A stretch of DNA of 64,000 nt from an uncultured Nioella sp. (GCA_947498125.1 CANMJH010000001.1:1178001-1242000), one strand, 5' to 3'. Numbered from the stretch's first letter, positions 26,894-36,454 are shown. Notes: a model not told the origin generated them from the sequence alone. Made by a program: numbers and translations.

Positions 26894-27777
26894 TCAGCCG
26901 CGCTTGGGCGATAGGTGATGTGCGCCTCGGCCCCGGTTAAATGACGGATCGGATCAAGCGTATTGACCGTCACAGCCGGTGAGATAATCGGGCCAAGCGG
27001 AACGCCGTCTGGCGCCAATAGATCGAGGGTCAGAGTGCCCGTTGGATTTGGCAGATCGTGGAGGACGTCCAACAGCGCCTGCTTTGAGCTTTCGGGGAAA
27101 ATCTCCTCGGGCAGTGCCGCTATACCGCTTTCCACCATCTCGACATGTGCCGCGATTTGCGGCTCAACCGGCCCAACGTCGCTCAGAAGAGTGGTTGCCA
27201 ATGGCATCAATGCATAGCTCTCAAACAACCCATTACTGGTGACGGCCAAATGCAGATTATGAAGCGTCGCCAGCTCTGGCCGCAGCGGTTGGACATCCTC
27301 AAGATGCAGCCGCGCCGAAAGCGCGTTGTCCCCGGGGAAATCCACATCAAAACGGTCGAGCATCACGGCCCCATCCAAATGGGTCACAAGAATATCGACG
27401 GAAATACCCTCATGCGCCCGCGCCTGCGCTTCAAAAGCGTAGTCGAAACTTGCCATGCCCGTTTCTGCGACAGGATAGAGCCCACGAATTGAGATCTCGG
27501 CCCGGTCGAGCAGCGATTGAGAAACCAGAAGCGCTTCCAGCCCGGTAAGCTCCCACCTGATTTCATCCATAAGAATGCGCATTCTGGGCAGCCTGAATTC
27601 CGCATTCCGGACCACACACCGCCCCTCTTCCGCGGTGGGGCCTCCGCTGCTAGGGTCAAGCTCGGCAAGCGCCGTCATCATGCCCCAACTGACCGCGCAA
27701 CTTTCGCTGGTCATCTCAGCTTGCAGCGGTGTTGCAATGAGCAAGGCGGCAACAATTGGCAGGAATGTATGTTTCAT
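26890..27777 (-). CDS. Secreted protein of unknown function
   Basis: The 295-residue protein has a clear signal peptide (MKHTFLPIVAALLIATPLQA). The mature part is predicted soluble, acidic and beta-rich, with two early cysteines (SCAVSW and GRCVVRN). I do not recognise a family. It is the first gene of a probable operon with the DMT transporter (four-base overlap) and ispZ, which places it in the periplasm next to envelope functions. Confidence 0.7.
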   Translation of the reverse strand: MKHTFLPIVAALLIATPLQAEMTSESCAVSWGMMTALAELDPSSGGPTAEEGRCVVRNAEFRLPRMRILMDEIRWELTGLEALLVSQSLLDRAEISIRGLYPVAETGMASFDYAFEAQARAHEGISVDILVTHLDGAVMLDRFDVDFPGDNALSARLHLEDVQPLRPELATLHNLHLAVTSNGLFESYALMPLATTLLSDVGPVEPQIAAHVEMVESGIAALPEEIFPESSKQALLDVLHDLPNPTGTLTLDLLAPDGVPLGPIISPAVTVNTLDPIRHLTGAEAHITYRPSAAE

Positions 27778-27812
27778 AAAATCACCTAAAATCAGTGGGT
27801 TTTGGAAAATAC

Positions 27813-28946
27813 TTAATCTGCTCCCGTTAGCGCTTTGGCAAAATCCTCTGGGTCAAACGGAGCAAGGTCGTCGATCTGTTCACCAACACCAATCGCATGG
27901 ATCGGCAGACCGAATTTATCGGCCAGAGCCACCAAAACGCCGCCCTTTGCCGTGCCATCCAGCTTGGTCATCACAAGGCCCGACACATCGGCCAGCTTTT
28001 GAAAAATCTCAACTTGGCTAAGGGCATTTTGGCCCGTCGTGGCGTCCAGAACCAACAACGTGTTATGCGGCGCGTCTGGGTCTTTCTTGCGGATCACCCG
28101 AACGATCTTGGCCAGTTCTTCCATCAAATCAGCCCGGTTTTGCAAACGCCCTGCCGTGTCGATCATCAAAAGATCAGCGCCATCCGCTTCGGCCTTGCCC
28201 ATCGCATCAAAGGCCAACGCCGCCGGGTCCGAGCCTTCGGGCGCCGTCAAAACCGGAACGCCTGCACGGTCGCCCCAGACCTGAAGCTGCTCAACCGCAG
28301 CGGCCCGAAACGTGTCGCCCGCCGCAATCACAACGGATTTTCCAGCTGCTTTGAACTGGCTGGCAAGCTTGCCAATTGTCGTGGTTTTTCCCGATCCATT
28401 GACTCCGACAACCAACACAACCTGCGGCTTTTTCGGGTAAAGAGGCAAGGGCCGGGCCACAGGCTCCATCACGCGGGTAATTTCCTGCGTTAACAGGTCT
28501 TTGATATCGGCCGCAGTCATCATCCGGCCAAACCGGCCTTCAGCCATATTCGCAGTCACACGCATGGCCGTCTCAACACCCATATCTGCGGTGATCAGCA
28601 ATTCTTCCAGCTCTTCCAGCATGTCATCATCCAGCGCCCGACGCGGTGCGGCGGACCGGCCAAGAACACGGCCAATCAAGCCGGGCTTGGCAACAGGCTC
28701 TGGTGCCGGTTTGGGGGCAGACATCGGGGCTGGATCTGACGCAGGGGCCGGCGCAGGCGCGGGCTCGACTGTCGGCTCAGGTGGCAGCTCCGGCTCGGGT
28801 TCTGGTTCAACCGCGACCGGTGCAGGCTCCAGCGCCTCCTCTTCCGGCGTCTCAACTGCGCCCTCTTCAATAATCGCATCCAGCCCCTCATCAATCTTTG
28901 ATGAGGATTTGAACATCCGATCTTTCAGCTTTTTGAAAAATGACAT
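27813..28946 (-). CDS. ftsY: Signal recognition particle receptor FtsY
   Basis: The 377-residue protein begins with a short basic segment (MSFFKKLKDRMFKS), then an acidic Pro/Glu/Ala-rich A domain (about 25-90). The NG domain has the P-loop GVNGSGKTT (181-189), DTFRAAAVEQL, DTAGRLQN and TKLDGTAKGG. FtsY is the GTPase receptor that docks SRP-ribosome complexes at the inner membrane. It appears monocistronic; the downstream neighbour 35 bases away starts separately. Confidence 0.95.
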   Translation of the reverse strand: MSFFKKLKDRMFKSSSKIDEGLDAIIEEGAVETPEEEALEPAPVAVEPEPEPELPPEPTVEPAPAPAPASDPAPMSAPKPAPEPVAKPGLIGRVLGRSAAPRRALDDDMLEELEELLITADMGVETAMRVTANMAEGRFGRMMTAADIKDLLTQEITRVMEPVARPLPLYPKKPQVVLVVGVNGSGKTTTIGKLASQFKAAGKSVVIAAGDTFRAAAVEQLQVWGDRAGVPVLTAPEGSDPAALAFDAMGKAEADGADLLMIDTAGRLQNRADLMEELAKIVRVIRKKDPDAPHNTLLVLDATTGQNALSQVEIFQKLADVSGLVMTKLDGTAKGGVLVALADKFGLPIHAIGVGEQIDDLAPFDPEDFAKALTGAD

Positions 28947-29131
28947 CGGGGCCCCTGCCTTAAACGATCACCTTCCTTCACCTAATACGGCAAAGAACAA
29001 GAAGGAAGGCCCCCAAAAGCATTTGCCCTTCCTGCACCATACGCCGCAGATCAGGAAAACGGCGCCCCACAGCACAGACCAAAGCCCAGCGCGCGGGCCA
29101 CCGCGCACATTTTAACAACGCCCGATCCGGC

Positions 29132-30817
29132 TCAGACCTCGTCGGGGAAGTGTTCCATCACCAACCGGATCGGATTGGGCGCGGCTTGGCCCAGTCCGCA
29201 GATCGAGGCATCGCCCATCGCCACGCATAGCTCTTCCAAGAGGTCCTGATCCCACGCCTCGGCCTGCATCAGCTTCACGGCTTTCTCACAGCCCACCCGG
29301 CACGGCGTACATTGCCCGCAACTTTCATCTTCAAAAAAGCGCAACATATTCAGCGCTGCATCGCGCGCCTTATCGTGATCGGACAAGACCACAACAGCGG
29401 CCGATCCAATAAAGGTACCCAAAGGCTGCAGCGTGTCGAAATCAAGCGGCACATCATTTATCGTCGCAGGCAAAATGCCCGAGGACGGCCCGCCCGGCTG
29501 ATAGGCTTTAAAAACATGCCCGGCCGCCATGCCGCCAGCGGCTTCGATTACGTCCGTGATTGTTGATCCGGCAGGCAGCAAATAGACCCCTGGCGCGGCA
29601 ACGCGGCCTGAGACTGAATAGCTTCTCAGGCCCTTGCGGCCATTTTTCTCAACGCCGGACAGGATCTCAGCCCCTTCCCGGTAAACCCGCGCAACCCAGT
29701 GCAATGTCTCGACATTATGAACCAATGTGGGGCGGCCATGAATACCAACAGCGGCCACAAAAGGTGGGCGATGGCGCGGCAAGCCGCGTTTGCCTTCAAT
29801 GGACTCAATCATCGCGCTTTCTTCACCGCAAATATACGCGCCCGCGCCGCGGCGCAGGTCGATATACCCCGGGGCAACAATGCCGGCCACCTCAAGCGCT
29901 GCAATCTCGCGGCGCAATATTTCTAAAACGGCAGGATATTCATCGCGCATATAGATAAAGCAGGTTTCGGCCTCGACGGCCCAGGCTGCGATCAGCATGC
30001 CTTCCAGCATCAGATGCGGCACGCGCTCAAGATAGTAGCGGTCTTTAAAGGTTCCGGGTTCGCCCTCGTCGCCATTTACGGCCAGATAACGTGGGCCTGC
30101 ATTCATCCGCACAAACCCCCATTTCTTGCCAGACGGAAACCCTGCCCCGCCCAAACCGCGCAAGCCAGAGGCCAAAACCTCATCCTGAACGGTTTCCCAA
30201 TCGCCGCTGGCACGCAGTTCGGCAAGTTTGGCATAGCCGCCTTCAGCCTGATACGCGGCAAGGTCCTGATATGTCGGCAGATGGACATGGGTATCGCCCG
30301 CTGCAATTGCGGCCCGCACCAGTTCAGGGGTCGCATTGTCGATATGGTTGTGGCCCAGTTCCAAGACCGGCGCGGTATCGCAGCGGCCCATGCATGGTGC
30401 GCGCACCACCCGAACCTCTGCCGGATCCAGCCCGTCTTCCAGCGCTTTTTGCAACGTGTCAGCGCCTGCAAGCTCACAAGAAAGAGAATCGCAAACCCGA
30501 ATAGTCAGCGCCGGAGGGGGCGTTTCCCCCTCTTTGACCACATCGAAATGGGCATAAAAGCTGGCAACCTCAAAGATCTCTGCCTGCCCCACGCGCAGCA
30601 TTTCCGCCAAAGCACGGATATGGGCGGCGCCAAGACAACCATATTGATCCTGAATAAGGTGCAAATATTCGATCAGCAAATCACGGCGATAGGGTGCCGC
30701 GCCCAGCAGGGCTTCAACGTCGGCCAGCGCCTGATCATCCACCTGTCGGCCTTTGGGCGTGTGACGCCCTTTGCCTTTACCAGATTTCCAGACACCTTTT
30801 TTCTCGTCGAGCGCCAT
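29132..30817 (-). CDS. NuoE-NuoF fusion: NAD(H)-binding diaphorase subunit of an NAD-dependent formate dehydrogenase-like complex
   Basis: The 561-residue protein fuses a NuoE-like domain (about 20-170) to a NuoF-like domain (about 180-555). The 2Fe-2S ligands are Cys109, Cys114, Cys142 and Cys146 (CDSLSC, CMGRC). NuoF motifs include GLRGLGGAGFPSGKKWGF, NGDEGEPGTFKDR (FMN/NADH), GAGAYICGEESAM and the 4Fe-4S motif CGQCTPCRVGC. Such fusions pass electrons between NAD and a catalytic subunit such as molybdenum formate dehydrogenase. No alpha subunit or maturation gene is adjacent: ftsY is downstream and an AlkB-like gene is divergent. Confidence 0.85.
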   Translation of the reverse strand: MALDEKKGVWKSGKGKGRHTPKGRQVDDQALADVEALLGAAPYRRDLLIEYLHLIQDQYGCLGAAHIRALAEMLRVGQAEIFEVASFYAHFDVVKEGETPPPALTIRVCDSLSCELAGADTLQKALEDGLDPAEVRVVRAPCMGRCDTAPVLELGHNHIDNATPELVRAAIAAGDTHVHLPTYQDLAAYQAEGGYAKLAELRASGDWETVQDEVLASGLRGLGGAGFPSGKKWGFVRMNAGPRYLAVNGDEGEPGTFKDRYYLERVPHLMLEGMLIAAWAVEAETCFIYMRDEYPAVLEILRREIAALEVAGIVAPGYIDLRRGAGAYICGEESAMIESIEGKRGLPRHRPPFVAAVGIHGRPTLVHNVETLHWVARVYREGAEILSGVEKNGRKGLRSYSVSGRVAAPGVYLLPAGSTITDVIEAAGGMAAGHVFKAYQPGGPSSGILPATINDVPLDFDTLQPLGTFIGSAAVVVLSDHDKARDAALNMLRFFEDESCGQCTPCRVGCEKAVKLMQAEAWDQDLLEELCVAMGDASICGLGQAAPNPIRLVMEHFPDEV

Positions 30818-30969
30818 CGCTAAGCCCTTTGTGTTTTCCCGTTCCTCTTCATAGACCGAGATTTTCCATCGCGTCCCCCGAAACCGACATCAATTTGCCC
30901 TATTGCGCAAAGAGATTATCGTGCAAACATCCCGATCCGCAGCGTATGGGCACGAAAGGAAACACTGCC

Positions 30970-32001
30970 ATGCATATCGCCCGCTATGCCATCGCCTCTG
31001 GCGTGCCACTGGTTTTATTGTTGGCCGGAGCGCTTTTTGGTGGGGTTTGGGCGGGGCTTGGCCTGTTATGGCTGACCTGCGTGGCCGCATCGCTTGACCA
31101 TCTTCTGACGCCTCCGGTTGGCGGTGAGGATCCCAGCCCTTCTGCAGATCAACTATCTGTTTTACTGGGCGCCGGGCATATTTTGCTGCTATTGGCAGCC
31201 GCGTGGAGCTTTGGCCTGCCTGATCGCAGCTGGGCCGCGCATTTGCTGCTGTTCTTAGGCATTGCGTCCTTTCTGGGCCAAGTCAGCCACCCGAATGCCC
31301 ATGAGCTGATCCACCGGACCCCACGCGCGCTGCGCCGCTTGGGCCTCGCGGTTTATAGCTCGATGCTGTTTGGCCATCATGTCTCGGCGCACCGGCTGGT
31401 GCATCATGCGCATGTCGGCACCGAGAAAGACCCAAATACCCCTGAAATGGGCGAAAGCTTCTGGACCTACCTGCCGCGGGCTTGGATTGGCAGCTACCGC
31501 GCGGGCCTTGCTGAGGAACGCCGCCGCGCCAAGCCGGGCCGTCTCAATCCTTACATTCTCTACGCAGCCTATGGGGCTGCCAGCCTTATCTTCGCGCTGC
31601 TTCTGGGTGGAATGGCCGGAATGATCGGCATTCTTCTGCTCTGTGCTGCGGCCCATATTCAAATTCTGGGGTCAGATTACATCCAGCATTACGGGCTGCG
31701 CCGGCTCAATTTGCCAAATGGCCGGGTCGAGCCTGTCGCCCCCCATCACAGCTGGAACGCACCGCGCTGGTTTACGTCCTTTTTGATGATCAACGCCCCG
31801 TCGCATTCAGATCATCATATGCATCCAGACATCCCATATGACGCGCTGACCATTCCCGATGGCGCGCCGATCCTGCCTTACTCGATGCCAATAATGGCCG
31901 TGATCGCGACCATGCCGCGTCACTGGCACAGGATCATGGACAAACGTGCAGAAAAAGTAATGGAACGCGCCCGCGCCGCCCTGCCTGCCGAAGAGACCTG
32001 A
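30970..32001 (+). CDS. AlkB-type alkane 1-monooxygenase-like membrane di-iron hydroxylase
   Basis: From ATG at 30970 the protein has 343 residues. Several membrane helices frame the histidine boxes of membrane fatty-acid-desaturase/AlkB enzymes: NAHELIHR, HHVSAHRLVHHAHVGTEKDP, DYIQHYGLRR and PSHSDHHMHPD. AlkB hydroxylates terminal carbons of alkanes using rubredoxin. No rubredoxin or rubredoxin reductase gene is adjacent, so the electron donor must be encoded elsewhere. The frame extends upstream to 30694, but that part overlaps the NuoE-NuoF gene and is rejected. Confidence 0.85.
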   Translation: MHIARYAIASGVPLVLLLAGALFGGVWAGLGLLWLTCVAASLDHLLTPPVGGEDPSPSADQLSVLLGAGHILLLLAAAWSFGLPDRSWAAHLLLFLGIASFLGQVSHPNAHELIHRTPRALRRLGLAVYSSMLFGHHVSAHRLVHHAHVGTEKDPNTPEMGESFWTYLPRAWIGSYRAGLAEERRRAKPGRLNPYILYAAYGAASLIFALLLGGMAGMIGILLLCAAAHIQILGSDYIQHYGLRRLNLPNGRVEPVAPHHSWNAPRWFTSFLMINAPSHSDHHMHPDIPYDALTIPDGAPILPYSMPIMAVIATMPRHWHRIMDKRAEKVMERARAALPAEET

Positions 32002-32087
32002 CATTGGCGATTATCGGTCGCGCGGCTTGACCTTTGGGGCAAGCTGCGCGACCGGTCGGTTGGGCCGCAGGCCCAAGCGAAATCCGT

Positions 32088-33668
32088 TTAGAACAGGCTG
32101 CCTTGATCGGGCCCGTCCGGTTTCTTGCGCGCAGATTTCTTTGGCGGTTGTTTCTTCATCGGCGGCGCGTCTGATGCTGCGCCACCCGTCCGGACGTCAA
32201 GACGGCCATCGGAAAACTCGATTTCCAACATCTCTGCCGCGGCCGCCTCGGCCTGATGTGTCACCAGAGCGCCGCCAGAGCGCACCACCGCATATCCGCG
32301 CCGCAGCGTCTCTTGATACCCCAAGGTCTGGCGCATTCGCTCCAGCCCCACAAGCCGCGCGGATTTTGACGCAAAATCCGCCTGTCCCGCCCGCGACAAC
32401 TGCGCGGAAAGATCCGCAAACCGGGCGCGGCGATCGGCAAGACGCGCCGTCAGGCGCTCAGCAGAGAGCCTTGTTTCAAGGGCGCGAAGGGCACGCCCCT
32501 TTTCCTCGAGCCGGGCGGTTAAGCGTGCAGGCGACAAACCAGCTTCGGCCCGGCCAAGGTCCAGACGCCGCCGCGCGACAAGACGGTCAAGCCCCGGGCG
32601 CAGCTCTGCTGCAACGCGGCCCAGCTCAACCCGGCGCTTTTGCGTAGCGTTTTGCAGGCCCGGCTTTAAACGCCCGGACGCCAAATCAAGACGCTGACGC
32701 GCGCCTTCCACCAAAACTTCGGGCCGGGGCAGCCCGCGCGCCAAATCGCCCAACCTTTGCCGGCGCTGCGTCACCGCAAGCCCGGCTGCCCGCGATGCCC
32801 GTGCGCCCTGATCTGTAACCCAATTCAAAAGGTCGAGCCGCACCGGCACCGCCATTTCAGCGGCAGCCGTCGGCGTTGGCGCACGCCGATCTGACACATA
32901 ATCGATCAGTGTCGTATCGGTTTCATGCCCAACAGCCGAAATCAGCGGGATCTGGCTGTCTGCGGCCGCCCGCACCACGTCCTCTTCGTTAAAGCCCCAG
33001 AGGTCTTCCAGTGATCCGCCGCCCCGCGCCACGATCAAAAGATCAGGCCGCGGCAAACGCCCGGCGGGCAGCGCATTGAAACCCCTGATGGCATTGGCAA
33101 CTTCGGGCGCGCAGCGCTCGCCCTGCACCGCAACCGGCCAGATCAGAACTTTGCGCGGAAACCTGTCCCGCAACCGATGCAAAATATCGCGAATGACAGC
33201 GCCGGAGGGCGAGGTCACCACCCCAATCACCTCGGGCAGAAAGGGCAAAGCCTTTTTGCGATCTTCAGCAAAAAGCCCCTCAGCCGCCAGCGCCGCTTTG
33301 CGCTTTTCCAGCATCGCCATCAGCGCGCCAGCACCGGCCGGGCGCAGCTCATCTATGACCATCTGGTATTTCGATTGGCCGGGAAAGGTCGTCAGGCGAC
33401 CCGTCGCGACAACCTCCATGCCTTCTTCGGGCTGATGGGGCAGCTTTGCGGCTTTGCCCTTCCAGATCACCGAGGCCAGAACCGCGCGATCATCTTTCAG
33501 GTCGAGATAAATATGGCCCGAGCGCGGGCGCGACAGCCGCCCAATTTCACCGCGCACCCGCACATGAGAAAACGCGCCTTCAACGGTTTTCTTCACCGCC
33601 CCCGAGATCTCGGAAACCGAAAACTCCGGCGCATTGCCGGGCGCGTCATCATCTAGCAAATCATTCAT
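32088..33668 (-). CDS. xseA: Exodeoxyribonuclease VII large subunit
   Basis: The 526-residue protein has the N-terminal OB fold (FSVSEISGAVKKTVEGAF, VRGEIGRLSRPRSGHIYLDL), then the catalytic domain (VVTSPSGAVIRDILHRLRDR, LLIVARGGGSLEDLWGFNEE, AVGHETDTTLIDYVSD). The long helical C-terminal part is rich in Arg/Leu/Ala repeats, as is usual. With XseB it degrades single-stranded DNA to oligonucleotides. It is a little longer than E. coli XseA because of a C-terminal basic extension (about residues 490-526). Confidence 0.95.
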   Translation of the reverse strand: MNDLLDDDAPGNAPEFSVSEISGAVKKTVEGAFSHVRVRGEIGRLSRPRSGHIYLDLKDDRAVLASVIWKGKAAKLPHQPEEGMEVVATGRLTTFPGQSKYQMVIDELRPAGAGALMAMLEKRKAALAAEGLFAEDRKKALPFLPEVIGVVTSPSGAVIRDILHRLRDRFPRKVLIWPVAVQGERCAPEVANAIRGFNALPAGRLPRPDLLIVARGGGSLEDLWGFNEEDVVRAAADSQIPLISAVGHETDTTLIDYVSDRRAPTPTAAAEMAVPVRLDLLNWVTDQGARASRAAGLAVTQRRQRLGDLARGLPRPEVLVEGARQRLDLASGRLKPGLQNATQKRRVELGRVAAELRPGLDRLVARRRLDLGRAEAGLSPARLTARLEEKGRALRALETRLSAERLTARLADRRARFADLSAQLSRAGQADFASKSARLVGLERMRQTLGYQETLRRGYAVVRSGGALVTHQAEAAAAEMLEIEFSDGRLDVRTGGAASDAPPMKKQPPKKSARKKPDGPDQGSLF

Positions 33669-33705
33669 TGCATTAGCCTATCTGAGCAGCGCACGCCCCG
33701 CCAGA

Positions 33706-33984
33706 TCAATCAAACCCGTTGCTTGAACCATCACTACCGTTTGAGTCTCTACCGCTGCCAAATAGCCAGACATCGGGGATGTGCCCGTCCGCAGCTCGCC
33801 TGAATTTCAACGTCGCTGCCCCTCCGAGGACAGCAATCACAAGGAACAACAAAAACACCGCCCAGCTTCCATCAAAAGCCGATAGCCCTGCACCAATAAG
33901 GGCGACGACAATCCAGACACAAAGCCAAATAAGATTGCGCCGTTTCATTCTTGAGTAATCGGTGTTCAGTTCCTTGCTTTGCAT
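33706..33984 (-). CDS. Small membrane protein of unknown function
   Basis: The 92-residue protein has two adjacent membrane helices (about 17-36, LIWLCVWIVVALIGAGLSAF, and 40-58, WAVFLLFLVIAVLGGAATL). A short Ser/Gly/Asn/Asp-rich tail follows. GAGGGTGG precedes the ATG at 33984; an internal ATG at 33948 is an alternative. It is divergent from purD and follows xseA in the reverse direction. I do not recognise the family. Confidence 0.6.
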   Translation of the reverse strand: MQSKELNTDYSRMKRRNLIWLCVWIVVALIGAGLSAFDGSWAVFLLFLVIAVLGGAATLKFRRAADGHIPDVWLFGSGRDSNGSDGSSNGFD

Positions 33985-34059
33985 ACCACCCTCTACCTTG
34001 TACCTTATTCGACCATTCGCTATTGCACATGCCCATATCTATCAGGCGGGGATCGCGAC

Positions 34060-35322
34060 GTGAATATATTGATTTTGGGCAGTGGCGGGCGTGAGCATGC
34101 CTTGGCTTGGGCGGTGTTGCAGAACCCAAAATGTGACAAGCTGATCGTCGCGCCGGGCAATGGCGGGATTGGTCAGATTGCGCAATGCGCTGCGATCGAT
34201 GCGGAAGATGCCGGTCAGGTGCTGCAACTGGTCTCGGATGAAGCCATCGATTTTGTCATTGTCGGCCCCGAGGCTCCATTGGCAGCCGGGATCTCGGATG
34301 CGCTCCGCGATGCGGGCATCTTGACCTTTGGTCCATCAAAGGCCGCGGCCGAGTTGGAAGCCTCCAAAAGCTTCACCAAAATGATCTGCGACGCCTCGGG
34401 CGCGCCGACGGCGGGCTATGCGCGTTTTACAGAAGCGACCCCCGCCAAGGACTATATCCGCCAGCAAGGCGCGCCCATTGTTGTTAAGGCTGATGGGCTT
34501 GCCGAAGGTAAAGGCGTGATCGTCGCGATGGAAGAAGGCGAAGCGCTGGCGGCCATTGACGACATGTTTGGCGGCGCATTTGGCGGCGCGGGCGCTGAAG
34601 TTGTGATCGAGGAGTTCCTCGAAGGCGAAGAAGCCTCGTTCTTTATCCTTTCGGACGGCAAAACCGCCCTGCCTGTCGGCACCGCGCAAGACCATAAGCG
34701 CGCTTTTGATGGCGATGAAGGACCGAACACGGGCGGCATGGGCGCCTATAGCCCGGCCCCTGTGATGACCGATGCCATCGTTCAGAAAACGATGGATGAG
34801 ATTATCAACCCGTCCTTGGCCGAAATGGCCAAACGCGGCACGCCGTTTCAGGGGGTTCTCTTTGCCGGTTTGATGATCAAAGACGGCCAGCCGAAGCTGA
34901 TTGAATATAACGTGCGCTTTGGCGATCCCGAATGCCAATGCCTGATGCTGCGCCTTGGCGCGCAGGCACTTGACCTGATGCTGGCCTCGGCCGAAGGGCG
35001 TTTGGATGAGATTGCCGTCAATTGGGCCGATGATCATGCGTTGACGGTGGTTATGGCGGCAGAAGGATATCCAGGATCCTATAAAAAGGGCACTGAGATT
35101 AAGGGTCTGGACGCGTTGCCCGAGACCAGCTCCGAAATGTGTTTCCATGCAGGCACCAAGCGCGAGGATGGGAAATTTCTGGCCACCGGCGGGCGCGTGA
35201 TTGCGCTGACAGCGCGCGGGACCTCGTTGAAAGAAGCGCATTCCAAAGCCTATGCGATGGTCGATGGCGTTGATTGGCCAGAAGGTTTTAATCGCACTGA
35301 TATTGGCTGGCGTGCATTATAA
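34060..35322 (+). CDS. purD: Phosphoribosylamine-glycine ligase
   Basis: I chose the GTG at 34060, which yields the canonical start VNILILGSGGREHALAWA (420 residues). The ATP-grasp domain is clear (KADGLAEGKGVIVA, EEFLEGEEASFF, GPNTGGMGAYSPAP, EYNVRFGDPECQ). PurD joins 5-phosphoribosylamine and glycine to GAR in purine synthesis. It stands alone here, although purA is also in the window 26 kb away. Confidence 0.95.
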   Translation: MNILILGSGGREHALAWAVLQNPKCDKLIVAPGNGGIGQIAQCAAIDAEDAGQVLQLVSDEAIDFVIVGPEAPLAAGISDALRDAGILTFGPSKAAAELEASKSFTKMICDASGAPTAGYARFTEATPAKDYIRQQGAPIVVKADGLAEGKGVIVAMEEGEALAAIDDMFGGAFGGAGAEVVIEEFLEGEEASFFILSDGKTALPVGTAQDHKRAFDGDEGPNTGGMGAYSPAPVMTDAIVQKTMDEIINPSLAEMAKRGTPFQGVLFAGLMIKDGQPKLIEYNVRFGDPECQCLMLRLGAQALDLMLASAEGRLDEIAVNWADDHALTVVMAAEGYPGSYKKGTEIKGLDALPETSSEMCFHAGTKREDGKFLATGGRVIALTARGTSLKEAHSKAYAMVDGVDWPEGFNRTDIGWRAL

Positions 35323-35361
35323 ACGTATCTTTTCGGGGAGTTTTCGCCAGCGAGGATAGAC

Positions 35362-36162
35362 TTGCCCCAAATTGCCGATCTTACGCGGAAACGCATTTTT
35401 GAATTGCTCAATGCCCTTGTCATAGTGCTGGGGTGTTGCAGCATATCGTCCGCGCAACCGAGCGACCCCGATCTGAGCCACCCTAACGCTGACACACAGA
35501 ACCGCGTGTTGTTTCTCGGTAATAGCTTCACCGGTCACATCGCGCGTTTTCTACCGCAAATGATGGCGGATGCCGGAATCCCCCGTGAAAACGCCTATTT
35601 CTACGCTGTCGGCGGCGCGCATTTGGACCAGTATGTCGACGCAGACGCTGCGATGGACCATATGCGCGATGGCATGTGGACCTATGTCGTGTTGCAGGAA
35701 CAAAGCCAAAAGCCCGCGCTGACGGGTTTGCTCAACCAAGAGTTTCATTTGGCCGTCGATACGCTTGCGGCACGCAGCCGGCAAAGCGGTGCGCAGCCTG
35801 CTTTGTTTGTGACTTGGGGATATGAAAACGGATCACCAAGACATCCCGACCTGATGGGCGATTATCAGATGATGCAAGACCGGCTCACTGAAAACTACCA
35901 GATTGCCGCCACGCGATCGCAAAGCAGATTGGTTCCCGTTGGACCGGTCTTTGCAGAAATTTGGCGCGAGGATGCGGCGCTGGCCCGTCAGCTATATGCG
36001 GATGACGGCTCGCATCTTTCCTCTGCCGGCGCTTTTGTCGCCAGCCTTATCGTTTTTCGTTTTCTTTTCGACACGTCTGGGCAGGTTGATTTGCCAGAAC
36101 AGACTCTCTCTCGGCTTGACCATGCTTTCATAGAAAGCCTGATTTCTCAGGTTAGGGGATAA
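35362..36162 (+). CDS. Secreted SGNH/GDSL-like hydrolase
   Basis: The frame starts at TTG 35362 with GAGGA six bases upstream and gives 266 residues; no earlier ATG serves. A signal peptide is likely (LLNALVIVLGCCSISSAQ). The nucleophile block VLFLGNSFTGH and the C-terminal DGSHLSSAGAFVASL (Asp and His three residues apart) match SGNH hydrolases. This places a carbohydrate-esterase or lipase-like activity in the periplasm or outside the cell. The substrate is unknown. It lies 39 bases after purD and may be read through from it. Confidence 0.7.
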   Translation: MPQIADLTRKRIFELLNALVIVLGCCSISSAQPSDPDLSHPNADTQNRVLFLGNSFTGHIARFLPQMMADAGIPRENAYFYAVGGAHLDQYVDADAAMDHMRDGMWTYVVLQEQSQKPALTGLLNQEFHLAVDTLAARSRQSGAQPALFVTWGYENGSPRHPDLMGDYQMMQDRLTENYQIAATRSQSRLVPVGPVFAEIWREDAALARQLYADDGSHLSSAGAFVASLIVFRFLFDTSGQVDLPEQTLSRLDHAFIESLISQVRG

Positions 36163-36238
36163 GAGACGCGCCGCAAAACACAAGGACCGGTTCATCTCGA
36201 CAAATGGTTGTGAAGAAACAAAGGCGTTCGCAGTCCCG

Positions 36239-36454
36239 CTAGAGATTGCAGTCCAATGCCGCCGCAAGATTTTCAGCGCTCCATGGGCCTAGATCTGCAG
36301 CGGTGATTTCAACGCCTTCAAGACGGGCAGCGATGAGGCGCGACCAGTTGGTGTCGGCCAAAATCATCTCGGGACCCGCACCGCAGTTTCGAATACCAGA
36401 GGAGAGATGCGCATCGCCGATCCGCGGCTGGGGCGGCCCCTGGATGCTTTGATG
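36239..36454 (-). pseudogene. C-terminal remnant of an FG-GAP/VCBS-like protein
   Basis: The reverse strand has about 71 codons ending at the TAG at 36239-36241. It reads RIGDAHLSSGIRNCGAGPEM and ends in ENLAAALDCNL, colinear with the last part of the intact protein at 36984 (RIGEDFISSGIRDCGAGPEI, NLTAALACTL). About 38 of 61 positions are identical by eye. Upstream the frame is stopped by TAG (36455-36457) and the rest of the gene is missing; no start codon serves it. It looks like a truncated tandem duplicate. Confidence 0.75.

Noticed and set aside
30694-30969. N-terminal extension of the AlkB-like gene
   Set aside because: The extension overlaps the start of the NuoE-NuoF gene and lacks homology; ATG at 30970 has a ribosome site and begins the family-like sequence.
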